Positions 25,100-32,614 of a stretch of DNA of 64,000 nucleotides are shown here, one piece after another. The notes below the pieces were generated by a model. The model had not been told where the DNA came from. It saw only the letters and a program-made list of their open reading frames with translations, and ran no database searches. The DNA is from Thermohalobaculum sp039815685 (GTDB taxonomy: Bacteria; Pseudomonadota; Alphaproteobacteria; Rhodobacterales; Rhodobacteraceae), in the NCBI GenBank assembly GCA_039815685.1, contig JBCBYV010000004.1, positions 1 to 64,000 on the forward strand, in the 5' to 3' direction. Made by a program: the position numbers and the translations under genes. Positions within the stretch are counted from its first letter, which is position 1. Every line of letters begins with the position of its first letter.

Positions 25100-25523
25100 A
25101 GACATCTCCGAAGCGTGGGGTTGGAAAGGGCTACAGCCAACCCGCATCGTCGCGATCAACGCGTTTGGCAACGTCATCATTGAGGACACCACGGGTCAGT
25201 ACTGGCGTATCATTCCAGAAGAATGGAGCGCCGAGATAATCGCGTCCGATTTCGATGCGTTCTCTGCGCTTGAATCCAGCGAAGACTTCACGATTGACTG
25301 GGAGATGAGCGTTCTTGTCAAGAAGGCGCAGAGCGCGCTTGGCCCAGTCTCGCAAGTGCAGTGCTACTGCCTGAAAATCCCAGCGCTTCTAGGTGGACAA
25401 TACTCGCTAGATAACATTGGAATGATCGACAGGATCGAGCTGCTTCAGGCTTCTGGAGACTGTGCAAAGCAGATCGAGGGGCTGCCTGACGGCGCAGAGG
25501 TGAGGATCGAGGTTACTGAATGA
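25086..25523 (+). CDS. DUF1851 / Tdi1-like immunity-type protein
   Basis: A 145-residue protein opening with VTIEDISEAWGWKGLQPTRI, followed by FGNVIIEDTTGQYWRIIPEE. This is the pattern of the Tdi1 (DUF1851) family, best known as immunity proteins to the type VI effector Tde1 and also found as orphans. Two cysteines sit in VQCYCLKIPALL. I chose GTG 25086, which has GGAG nine bases upstream and overlaps the oxygenase stop by 14 bases; ATG 25071 is an alternative. Codon use and base composition are visibly less G/C-rich than in both neighbours, a sign of acquisition. No toxin gene lies nearby. It may be a passenger inside the amine operon. Confidence 0.72.
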   Translation: MVTIEDISEAWGWKGLQPTRIVAINAFGNVIIEDTTGQYWRIIPEEWSAEIIASDFDAFSALESSEDFTIDWEMSVLVKKAQSALGPVSQVQCYCLKIPALLGGQYSLDNIGMIDRIELLQASGDCAKQIEGLPDGAEVRIEVTE

Positions 25524-25615
25524 CTCCTCGATCCGCCCACCAAAAAATCATGCACTACCAGCCCCCACCGGGGCTCCCCTGAACCCGCGCAACGCCAAGC
25601 TTCAGGGAGAGAGAT

Positions 25616-27127
25616 ATGACCCGCCCCAACATCGTCGTCATCATGGCCGATCAGCTCGCGCCGCAGTTCACCGGCGCCTATGGCCATCCGATGGTGAAAA
25701 CCCCGCATCTGGATGCGCTGGCCGCCCGCGGCATGCGCTTCGATGCCGCCTACTGCAACGCGCCGCTCTGCGCGCCCTCGCGCTTCAGCTTTATGTCGGG
25801 CCAGCACGTCACGCGCATCGCGGCCTATGACAACGCGTCGGAGTTTCCGGCGAGCATCCCGACCTTTGCCCACTACCTCCGCCGCGCGGGCTACCGGACC
25901 TGCCTATCGGGCAAGATGCATTTCGTCGGGCCCGATCAGCTTCATGGGTTCGAGGAGCGGCTGACGACCGACATCTACCCGGCCGACCATGCCTGGACGC
26001 CGGATTGGGAGCTGCCGGATGAGCGGATCGACAGCTTCTATCACAACATGGATGCGGTCACGAATGCCGGCGTGGCGGCGACCACCTTCCAGATCGAGTA
26101 CGATGAGGAGACGGCCTTCTTCGCCCGACGGCGCATCTTCGAGTATCGCATGGAGAAGGTCGCGCCCTTCTGCATGGTCGTGAGCTTCATCCACCCGCAC
26201 GACCCTTATGTGGCCCGGCCCGAATGGTGGAACCTCTACGACCACGATGCCATCGAGATGCCCGCCAATACCGAGGCGACGGACCCGCATTCGCTCCGGA
26301 TCATGCGGGGGATCGAGGCGGACGTGAACGCACCGACAGAGGCGCAGATCCGCAACGCCCGCCACGCCTATTTCGCAAACATCTCGTATTTCGACGCGAA
26401 GGTCGGCGCCATGGTGCAGGCGCTCGAGGAATCCGATCAGCTCGACGACACGGTCATCATCGTCACGGCGGACCATGGGGACATGCTGGGTGACCGGGGT
26501 CTCTGGTACAAGATGACCTTCTTCGAGCACTCCGCCCGCGTGCCGCTGATCATGGCCGGGCCGGGGATCGCGCAGGGCACGACCGCCAACCCCTGCTCCC
26601 TCGTCGATCTCGTGCCCACCTTCCTCGACCTCGGCGGGGTGGAGGCGCAGACGATCGGCGCACCGCTCGACGGCCGCTCGCTCGGGCCCGAGGCGCGGGG
26701 CGAGACGCCGGATGAGGGCGAGGCCATCGGCGAGTATTGCGCCGAGCTTGCATCGCACCCGGTCTTCATGATCCGGCGCGGGCAGTTCAAATACATCCAC
26801 TGCGACGTGGACCCGCCCCAGCTCTTCGATCTGGAGGCCGATCCCAACGAGCTCGTGAACCTCGCCGGCGACGCGGCGCATGCCAACATCGCTGCCGCCT
26901 TCGCCTCGGAGGTCGCGGAACGCTGGGACAGCGAGGCGATCCGCCAGAACGTGATCGCCACGCAGAAGCAGCGCCGCGCCGTTCATGCCGCGATGGAGGC
27001 AGGTACGCTCACCTCCTGGGACTATGCGCCGAGGCGCGATGCGGCGAATGAGTTCGTGCGCAATCACGTGCCCTATGGCGACGCCCTCAACCGCATGCAG
27101 TACCCCTTGCCGGACCAATCAGAATGA
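25616..27127 (+). CDS. betC: Choline-sulfatase-like arylsulfatase-family hydrolase
   Basis: This 503-residue type I sulfatase begins with NIVVIMADQLAPQFTGAYG (metal-binding Asp) and carries CAPSR at residues 52-56. Cys52 would be converted to formylglycine. Metal and sulfate ligands appear in SGKMHFVGPDQLHGFEERLT and TADHGDMLGDRGLWYKMTFF. The C-terminal block with HAAMEAGTLTSWDYAPRRDA closely resembles BetC choline-sulfatase, which frees choline from choline-O-sulfate. No signal peptide, so cytoplasmic, as BetC is. AGGGAGAG precedes the ATG; the stop overlaps the next gene by 4 bases. No betA/betB/betI are adjacent, so the substrate may be choline sulfate or a related sulfate ester. Confidence 0.85.
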   Translation: MTRPNIVVIMADQLAPQFTGAYGHPMVKTPHLDALAARGMRFDAAYCNAPLCAPSRFSFMSGQHVTRIAAYDNASEFPASIPTFAHYLRRAGYRTCLSGKMHFVGPDQLHGFEERLTTDIYPADHAWTPDWELPDERIDSFYHNMDAVTNAGVAATTFQIEYDEETAFFARRRIFEYRMEKVAPFCMVVSFIHPHDPYVARPEWWNLYDHDAIEMPANTEATDPHSLRIMRGIEADVNAPTEAQIRNARHAYFANISYFDAKVGAMVQALEESDQLDDTVIIVTADHGDMLGDRGLWYKMTFFEHSARVPLIMAGPGIAQGTTANPCSLVDLVPTFLDLGGVEAQTIGAPLDGRSLGPEARGETPDEGEAIGEYCAELASHPVFMIRRGQFKYIHCDVDPPQLFDLEADPNELVNLAGDAAHANIAAAFASEVAERWDSEAIRQNVIATQKQRRAVHAAMEAGTLTSWDYAPRRDAANEFVRNHVPYGDALNRMQYPLPDQSE

Positions 27128-27900
27128 GCCAGCGCCTCCCTGGAAAAACCGCCTTCGTGACCGGCGGCTGCGGCGGCATCGGCCGCGCGATCTGCACCCG
27201 CTTCGCCGCGGAGGGCGCGCGTGTGATCGCGGCGGATCTCGGCGATTGGCCCGATGCGCCCGAGGGCGTCGAGCCCCGCCGCTACGATGTGACGGACGAG
27301 GCCGGGGTCACCTCCGCCTTCGCCCGGCTCGGGGCCGAGTGGGAACGGCTCGACATTCTCGTGAACGCTGCCGGCATCGAGATCGAGAAGACCATAGAGG
27401 AGACGAGCCTCGAGGAATGGAACCGCAGCTTCGCAGTGAACGTGACCGGTACCTTCCTGACCTCGAAACACGCATTGCCGCTGCTGCGCTGGTCCTCCGC
27501 TGGAAGCATCATCAATTTCGGCAGCTATGACGGCTTCATCGCCGATCCGGGCCTCGCCGCCTATTGCGCGACCAAGGGCGCGGTGCATGCCCTCACCCGC
27601 GCCATGGCTTGCGACCACGGCCCCGAGGGCATCCGGGTCAACGCGGTCTGCCCCGGCTATGTCGACACACCGATGCTGCAGAGCTTCTTCACGGGCGCGG
27701 GCTCGGGCGGGGACGGCCGCAGCATCGACGATCTGCAACAGGCGGTGCGCGACGTGCATCCGATGCGCACCTACGGCACGCCGGAGGACATCGCGAACCT
27801 CGTCCTCTGGCTCGCTTCGGACGAGGCGCGCTACGCCTCCGGCCAGCTCTGGGTCATCGACGGCGGGCTCTCGGCGCAGGTCCAGCAGATGCGCCTATGA
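27124..27900 (+). CDS. Short-chain dehydrogenase/reductase
   Basis: A 258-residue classical SDR with cofactor motif TGGCGGIGRAI near the N-terminus, NAAGIE, and an active site with Ser in INFGSYDG followed by YCATKGAV (Tyr and Lys). An Asp after the second strand (AADLGDW) favours NAD. It is translationally coupled to the sulfatase gene (ATGA). It shares the stretch ADPG-x-A-x-Y-x-A-[ST]-K and the DHGP motif with the second SDR at 30833, so the two are probably paralogues. The substrate is unknown. A 3-hydroxy or 2-hydroxy quaternary ammonium compound is a guess from context. Confidence 0.85.
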   Translation: MSQRLPGKTAFVTGGCGGIGRAICTRFAAEGARVIAADLGDWPDAPEGVEPRRYDVTDEAGVTSAFARLGAEWERLDILVNAAGIEIEKTIEETSLEEWNRSFAVNVTGTFLTSKHALPLLRWSSAGSIINFGSYDGFIADPGLAAYCATKGAVHALTRAMACDHGPEGIRVNAVCPGYVDTPMLQSFFTGAGSGGDGRSIDDLQQAVRDVHPMRTYGTPEDIANLVLWLASDEARYASGQLWVIDGGLSAQVQQMRL

Positions 27901-27908
27901 CCACGCCG

Positions 27909-28373
27909 TCACGCCCTCACCGCCCTGCACTGAAAGCAGTTGTTTGCCGCCGAACGGATGTCGACGAAGGCAACCTCTGGCGCATCGAGCAGATCGCCGA
28001 TCCGTTCAGGGAGCGACGCCGTGGGCTTCACCGATCCAGTGCCGTAGATTATCCGCTCGTCCGCATCGTAGCCGCGCACGATGTAGGAGGGCGATGTCAG
28101 CAGCTCGGGCACAGCGTCACCCGGCTCCGCGGGCGCGCAGGGTTCGGCACAGATGTAGAGCGGGCCCCGCTCGGCATAGGGCTGGTTCGTTCTGAAGGGC
28201 GTGTAGGCGATCAGCAGGCACTCCGCCCCCTCCCTGATGTTGCGGAGGCAATGCCGGCAGCCGACCGTGCCGTCGGAGATCTGCCGTTCGGGGAGCCGGC
28301 CATTCGCGTCGCGACACCCGGCCTGGAAGGCCCGCACCTCATGTGTCGGGAGCGGCATGAACTTGAAGCGCAT
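27909..28373 (-). CDS. DUF1203 protein
   Basis: A 154-residue protein with the features of DUF1203: CRHCLRNIREGAECLLIAYT, PYAERGPLYICAEPCAP, SPSYIVRGYDADERIIYGTG and a cysteine pair NNCFQC near the end. The family function is unknown; the conserved cysteines hint at metal or redox chemistry. It runs against the surrounding plus-strand amine operon, filling the gap between the SDR (stop 27900) and the BKACE gene. It therefore either has its own promoter in the 28374-28462 gap or is a later insertion. Confidence 0.72.
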   Translation of the reverse strand: MRFKFMPLPTHEVRAFQAGCRDANGRLPERQISDGTVGCRHCLRNIREGAECLLIAYTPFRTNQPYAERGPLYICAEPCAPAEPGDAVPELLTSPSYIVRGYDADERIIYGTGSVKPTASLPERIGDLLDAPEVAFVDIRSAANNCFQCRAVRA

Positions 28374-28462
28374 CTGGATCTCCTCGTTGCTCTCGCCCCG
28401 GTGTGGCGCGGGCGGCGAGCGAGAACGACCCGGATCCTGCGGTCGCTGAGAAGGAGGACCTC

Positions 28463-29401
28463 ATGGCAAAACCGGTGATCATCACCTGTGCGGTTACGGG
28501 CGGCATTCACACGCCGACCATGTCGCCGCATCTGCCGGTCACGCCGGACGAGATCGCGCAGGCGAGCATCGAGGCGTCGGAGGCGGGAGCCTCGATCATC
28601 CACCTCCATGCCCGGCACACCGAGCCCAAGATCTGGGGCAAGCCCGATCACCGGCCAGAGACGTTCATGCAGTTCCTGCCGCGCATCAAGCAGGCAACGA
28701 ATGCCGTGGTGAACGTGACCACCGGCGCGGGCCTTGGCATGACCATGGATCAGCGGCTGGCGGCGGCCACGTCGGCAAGCCCGGAGATGGCGTCGCTCAA
28801 CATGGGCTCGATGAATTTCGGCATCTTCCCGCTGCTGGAGAAGCATTCTGAGTGGAAGTCCGACTGGGAGCCCGAATTCCTCGGCATGACCCGGGACTTC
28901 ATCTTCCCCAACACCTTCGCGACCATCGAGTATGCGTTGAAGAACCTGGGCGAGGCCCATGGCACCAAGTTCGAGTTCGAGTGCTACGACCTCGGCCATC
29001 TCTACAACCTCGCCTGGTTCGTGGACAAAGGGCTCGTGAAGCCGCCGTTCTTCATCCAGATGATCTTCGGCATCCTGGGGGGCATGGGGGCCGATCTGGA
29101 CAACCTCATGCACTGCCACCGCACGGCGCAGCGCCTCTTCGGCGATGAGTACGAGTGGTCGGTGCTGGCGGCGGGGCGGAACCAGATGCCCTTTGCCGCA
29201 CAGGCCGCGATGCTGGGTGGCAGCGTGCGGGTGGGGCTCGAGGACAGTCTCTATATCGGCAAAGGGGAGCTTGCGACCTCGAACGCCCAGCAGGTCTCCC
29301 GCATCCGCACCATCCTCGAGAACCTCGGCCAGACGATCGCGACGCCGGATGAAGCGCGGGCGCGCCTCGGCCTCAAGGGCGGCGACGCAGTCGGCTTCTG
29401 A
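28463..29401 (+). CDS. Beta-keto acid cleavage enzyme (BKACE, DUF849), dehydrocarnitine-cleaving type
   Basis: This 312-residue TIM-barrel protein begins AKPVIITCAVTGGIHTPTMS and carries the BKACE zinc motif in IIHLHAR. Family members condense a beta-keto acid with acetyl-CoA to give acetoacetate and a new CoA ester. The dehydrocarnitine cleavage enzyme of carnitine catabolism makes betainyl-CoA this way. Other supporting blocks are VNVTTGAGLGMT, CYDLGHLYNLAWF and GGSVRVGLEDSLYIGKGELA. ATG 28463 has AAGGAGG upstream. It is 13 bases before the aldehyde dehydrogenase gene and shares the operon with a carnitine dehydrogenase-like gene. The reaction is inferred from family and context. Confidence 0.87.
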   Translation: MAKPVIITCAVTGGIHTPTMSPHLPVTPDEIAQASIEASEAGASIIHLHARHTEPKIWGKPDHRPETFMQFLPRIKQATNAVVNVTTGAGLGMTMDQRLAAATSASPEMASLNMGSMNFGIFPLLEKHSEWKSDWEPEFLGMTRDFIFPNTFATIEYALKNLGEAHGTKFEFECYDLGHLYNLAWFVDKGLVKPPFFIQMIFGILGGMGADLDNLMHCHRTAQRLFGDEYEWSVLAAGRNQMPFAAQAAMLGGSVRVGLEDSLYIGKGELATSNAQQVSRIRTILENLGQTIATPDEARARLGLKGGDAVGF

Positions 29402-29414
29402 AGGAGACCCCCCC

Positions 29415-30833
29415 ATGCAGACGAAGCTCCTGATCGACGGCGCGCTGGTCGAGGGCGAGGGCCCCGCGCTCCCGGTCCTCGACCCTGCAACGGGCGCGGA
29501 GATCGTGGCCATCCCGGCGGCCTCCGAGGCGCAGGTGGATGCCGCCGCAAGTGCTGCGGCCGAAGCCTTCGAGAGCTGGCGTCTGACCCCTCCGGCCGAG
29601 CGGGCCGCCCACCTCCTGGCCATCGCCGACGCCATCGAAGCAAATGTCGAGGAGCTCGCGAGCCTCGAAAGCCAGGATGTCGGCAAGCCCTGGCCCTCGG
29701 CGCGGGACGACGAGATGCCCGTCAGCATCGACACCTTTCGGTTCTTCGCCGGGGCCGCACGGACCATGACCGGGAGCGCGACGGCGGAATATCTGCCCGA
29801 TCACACCTCGATGATCCGGCGCGACCCCGTCGGCCCCGTCGCCGCCATCGCGCCCTGGAACTACCCGATCATGATGGCGTCCTGGAAGCTGGCGGCCCCC
29901 CTGGCGGCGGGTTGCACGCTGACGCTCAAGCCCTCCGAGATCACGCCGCTCTCGACCCTCAGGCTCGCCGAGATCCTGAACGGGATCCTGCCCAAGGGGG
30001 TTGTCAACGTGATCCATGGCACGGGGGCGGAGACGGGCGATCGGCTTCTGAACCATCCCGCGACCGAGGCGATCAGCATCACCGGCTCGCCCGCCACTGG
30101 CCGGGCGGCAATGCGCGCCGCCTCCCAGCAAATCCGCCATGTGCATCTCGAGCTTGGCGGCAAGGCGCCGGTGATCGTCTTCGACGACGCCGACCTAGAT
30201 GCGGTGGTCGAGACCATCCGCGGCGGCGCCTATTTCAATGCGGGCCAGGATTGCGCCCAGCCCTGCCGCATCATAGCGTCGGACGCGCTCTATGACCGGC
30301 TGGTGGCCGATACGGCGAGCGCCGTCGGCAGCATCGTGGTGGGCGCGCCGCGCAGTGAGGGCGTGGAGATGGGGCCCCTCGTCTCCGCCGCCCATCGCGA
30401 CAGAGTGGCGGGCTTCGTCGACCGTGCGTCGGGCAGTGCCGAGGTCGTCACCGGCGGCAAGTCGGGCGATGGCACGGGCTTCTTCTACCGCCCCACAGTC
30501 GTCGCGAATGTCGACAACGATGCCGAGATCGCGCGGGACGAGGTCTTCGGTCCCGTCGTCACGATCAGCCGGTTCAAGGAAGCCGACGAGGCCATCGCCT
30601 GGGCCAATGCCAGCCGCTACGGCCTCGCCTCCTCGGTCTGGACGCGCGACGTCTCGCGCGCCATGCGTGTCTCGGCCTGCCTGCGCTACGGCATGACCTG
30701 GGTGAACACCCACGGCGCGGCGACGCCCGAAATGCCCTGGGCCGCGATGAAGGGATCCGGCACGGGCTGCGACATGTCCGTCTATGCGCTTGATGCCTAC
30801 ACCTCGATCCGGCACGTGATGGTGGCGCACTGA
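29415..30833 (+). CDS. NAD(P)-dependent aldehyde dehydrogenase (betaine/semialdehyde type)
   Basis: A 472-residue aldehyde dehydrogenase with Asn149 in PWNYPIMM, general base Glu246 in LELGGKAP, catalytic Cys280 in NAGQDCAQPC and the late motif EVFGPVVTISRF. It resembles betaine-aldehyde and gamma-aminobutyraldehyde dehydrogenases. Beside a CntA-like oxygenase it could oxidise malic semialdehyde to malate; beside a choline-sulfatase-like gene it could act on betaine aldehyde. GGAGA lies before ATG 29415. The next gene starts within its stop (TGATG), so the genes are coupled. Confidence 0.88.
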   Translation: MQTKLLIDGALVEGEGPALPVLDPATGAEIVAIPAASEAQVDAAASAAAEAFESWRLTPPAERAAHLLAIADAIEANVEELASLESQDVGKPWPSARDDEMPVSIDTFRFFAGAARTMTGSATAEYLPDHTSMIRRDPVGPVAAIAPWNYPIMMASWKLAAPLAAGCTLTLKPSEITPLSTLRLAEILNGILPKGVVNVIHGTGAETGDRLLNHPATEAISITGSPATGRAAMRAASQQIRHVHLELGGKAPVIVFDDADLDAVVETIRGGAYFNAGQDCAQPCRIIASDALYDRLVADTASAVGSIVVGAPRSEGVEMGPLVSAAHRDRVAGFVDRASGSAEVVTGGKSGDGTGFFYRPTVVANVDNDAEIARDEVFGPVVTISRFKEADEAIAWANASRYGLASSVWTRDVSRAMRVSACLRYGMTWVNTHGAATPEMPWAAMKGSGTGCDMSVYALDAYTSIRHVMVAH

Positions 30834-31588
30834 TGCCACTGGATGGTGCCATCGCGGTCGTGACGGGCGGCAGCCGGGGTATCGGCCGGGCAACCGCGCT
30901 GGCGCTGGCGGCGGCCGGTGCGCGCGTGGTGGCGACGGGTCGCGGCGCGCGGCCTGGCGATCTGCCCGACGCCATCCGCTGGTTCCAGGGCGACGTCTCG
31001 GATCCAGCCTCCGTGGATGCCTTGCGGAAAGAGACGGAAAGCGCGCTCGGCCCCGCAAGCATCCTCGTCAACAATGCCGGCATCCAGGTCGAGAAGAGAG
31101 TCACCGAGAGCGACGATGACGACTGGGACGCCGTGATCGGCATCAATTGCCGCGGCGTCTTCAACTGCTGCCGCGCCTTCCTGCCCGGCATGGCAGAGGC
31201 CGGCGGAGCAATCGTCAATATCGGCTCGATCAGCGGCAATCAGGCGGACCCGGGCATGGCGCTCTACAATGCGTCCAAGGCCTTCGTGCACGGTCTGACC
31301 CGCTCGATCGCGGTTGATCACGGCCCCGCGGTACGCTGCAACGCCGTCTCGCCCGGTTGGATCATGACCGGGATGGCTGATGCCGCCTTCGCCCTCGCGC
31401 GCGATCCTGCTGCGGCAGAGGCGGATGCGGTCAACCGCCACGCCGCCCGCCGGTTCGGTGAGCCCGAGGACATCGCACGCGCGGTGGTCTGGCTCGCGTC
31501 GCCAGAGGCGGCCTTCGTGACCGGGCAATGCCTCACCGTCGATGGCGGGCTGACCGCCGCCTCCCCCCTCCAACCGGGACTCTTCTAA
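30833..31588 (+). CDS. Short-chain dehydrogenase/reductase
   Basis: A 251-residue classical SDR with TGGSRGIGRATAL, NNAGIQVE, Ser in NIGSISG and YNASKAFV (Tyr, Lys). The end FVTGQCLTVDGGLTA is typical. It shares the uncommon ADPGMALYNASK/DHGP region with the SDR at 27124. The gene overlaps both neighbours by one base (TGATG before, TAATG after), so it is part of a tightly coupled aldehyde dehydrogenase-SDR-carnitine dehydrogenase unit. The substrate is unknown. Confidence 0.86.
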   Translation: MPLDGAIAVVTGGSRGIGRATALALAAAGARVVATGRGARPGDLPDAIRWFQGDVSDPASVDALRKETESALGPASILVNNAGIQVEKRVTESDDDDWDAVIGINCRGVFNCCRAFLPGMAEAGGAIVNIGSISGNQADPGMALYNASKAFVHGLTRSIAVDHGPAVRCNAVSPGWIMTGMADAAFALARDPAAAEADAVNRHAARRFGEPEDIARAVVWLASPEAAFVTGQCLTVDGGLTAASPLQPGLF

Positions 31589-32508
31589 TGAGCGATGTTG
31601 CAATCCTTGGCGCCGGCGTGATCGGTGCGAGCTGGGCCAGCCTCTTCCTTGCCGCCGGGCACCGCGTGCGCGTCCACGACCCCGCACCGGATGCAGAGAC
31701 GGCCGTACGCGCCTACGTGGACGGCGCATGGCCAGCGCTAAGCCGCCTCGGGCACGCCGAGCGCGGCGCGCCGGACGCGATCAGCTTCCATACCGACCCG
31801 GCGGAGGCCGTCGAGGGCATCGCCTTCGCGCAGGAAAGCGTGCCAGAGCGGGTCGAAATCAAACACGCGCTCTACGCCCAGATCGAGGATGCCTTCCCGG
31901 CGAATGCCGTCATCGCGTCCTCGGCCTCAGGGCTCACGTTGACGGAGATGCAGGCGGGTTGGCGGGACCCTCGTCGCCTCGTCCTGGGCCACCCCTTCAA
32001 TCCGCCGCACCTCGTGCCACTGGTCGAGGTCATGGGCAACGAGCGCACCGATGCCGATGCCGTGCCTGCGGCCGAAGCGGTCTACGAGGATGCCGGCAAG
32101 GTGACGATCCGCGTGGAGAAGGAGGTGCCTGGCCACGTGGCCAACCGGCTGCAGGCCGCGCTTTGGCGTGAGGCGATCCATCTTGTTCTCGAGGGCGTGG
32201 CGAGCGTGAAGGACGTAGACACGGCGATCTGGGCCGGCCCAGGGCAGCGCTGGGCGGCGATGGGTCCGAGCACCCTCTTCCACCTCGCAGCGGGCGCGGG
32301 CGGGCTCGAAGAGTATTGCCGCCGCTACGGCCCGAGCTTCAACCGCTGGTGGGACGATCTCGGCACCCCCCGCATGAACGAGGAGACAGCCCGCCGGCTC
32401 GCTGAGGGTGTGAACGAGGCCACGGAAGGTGCCGACCAAGCCACCCTCGCCGCTCAGCGCGACGCTCTGATGATCGCGATGCTCGAAGCCCAACGCGACA
32501 AGCGCTGA
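31588..32508 (+). CDS. L-carnitine dehydrogenase-like (3-hydroxyacyl-CoA dehydrogenase family)
   Basis: A 306-residue NAD-dependent dehydrogenase with Rossmann motif ILGAGVIGASWA, the family blocks FAQESVPERVEIKHALY, SSASGLTLTEMQ and HPFNPPHLVPLVEVMG, then EVPGHVANRLQAALWREAIH. This set is typical of carnitine 3-dehydrogenase, which makes 3-dehydrocarnitine, the substrate of a BKACE enzyme such as the one at 28463. The C-terminal thioesterase domain fused in some carnitine dehydrogenases is absent. Start ATG overlaps the SDR stop (TAATG). The operon ends here at a set of strong hairpins. Confidence 0.88.
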   Translation: MSDVAILGAGVIGASWASLFLAAGHRVRVHDPAPDAETAVRAYVDGAWPALSRLGHAERGAPDAISFHTDPAEAVEGIAFAQESVPERVEIKHALYAQIEDAFPANAVIASSASGLTLTEMQAGWRDPRRLVLGHPFNPPHLVPLVEVMGNERTDADAVPAAEAVYEDAGKVTIRVEKEVPGHVANRLQAALWREAIHLVLEGVASVKDVDTAIWAGPGQRWAAMGPSTLFHLAAGAGGLEEYCRRYGPSFNRWWDDLGTPRMNEETARRLAEGVNEATEGADQATLAAQRDALMIAMLEAQRDKR

Positions 32509-32531
32509 CACCAAAGCGCACTGCCGGCCAC

Positions 32532-32594
32532 AGGCGCCAAATTCCTTTCAAGGAATTTGCAAATCTCTTGAAAGAGATTTGCTCGGCGCCGAGC
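32532..32594. terminator. Triple palindrome between convergent genes
   Basis: Three palindromes lie end to end: 32538-32559 (9-10 bp stem, two-base loop), 32560-32581 (10 bp stem CAAATCTCTT, two-base loop) and the 14-base perfect palindrome GCTCGGCGCCGAGC at 32581-32594. The first two share most of their arm sequence, so arm 1 can also pair with arm 4 to make one longer stem. A/T-rich stems in a G/C-rich genome and a place between two convergent stops fit a bidirectional terminator. Confidence 0.7.
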
Positions 32595-32614
32595 ATGGAT
32601 CTTGGGACATCGAC

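Noticed and set aside
25071..25523. Insertion sequence or prophage remnant around the lower-GC gene
   Set aside because: No transposase, integrase, terminal repeats or tRNA target was found next to it; only the single gene stands out.
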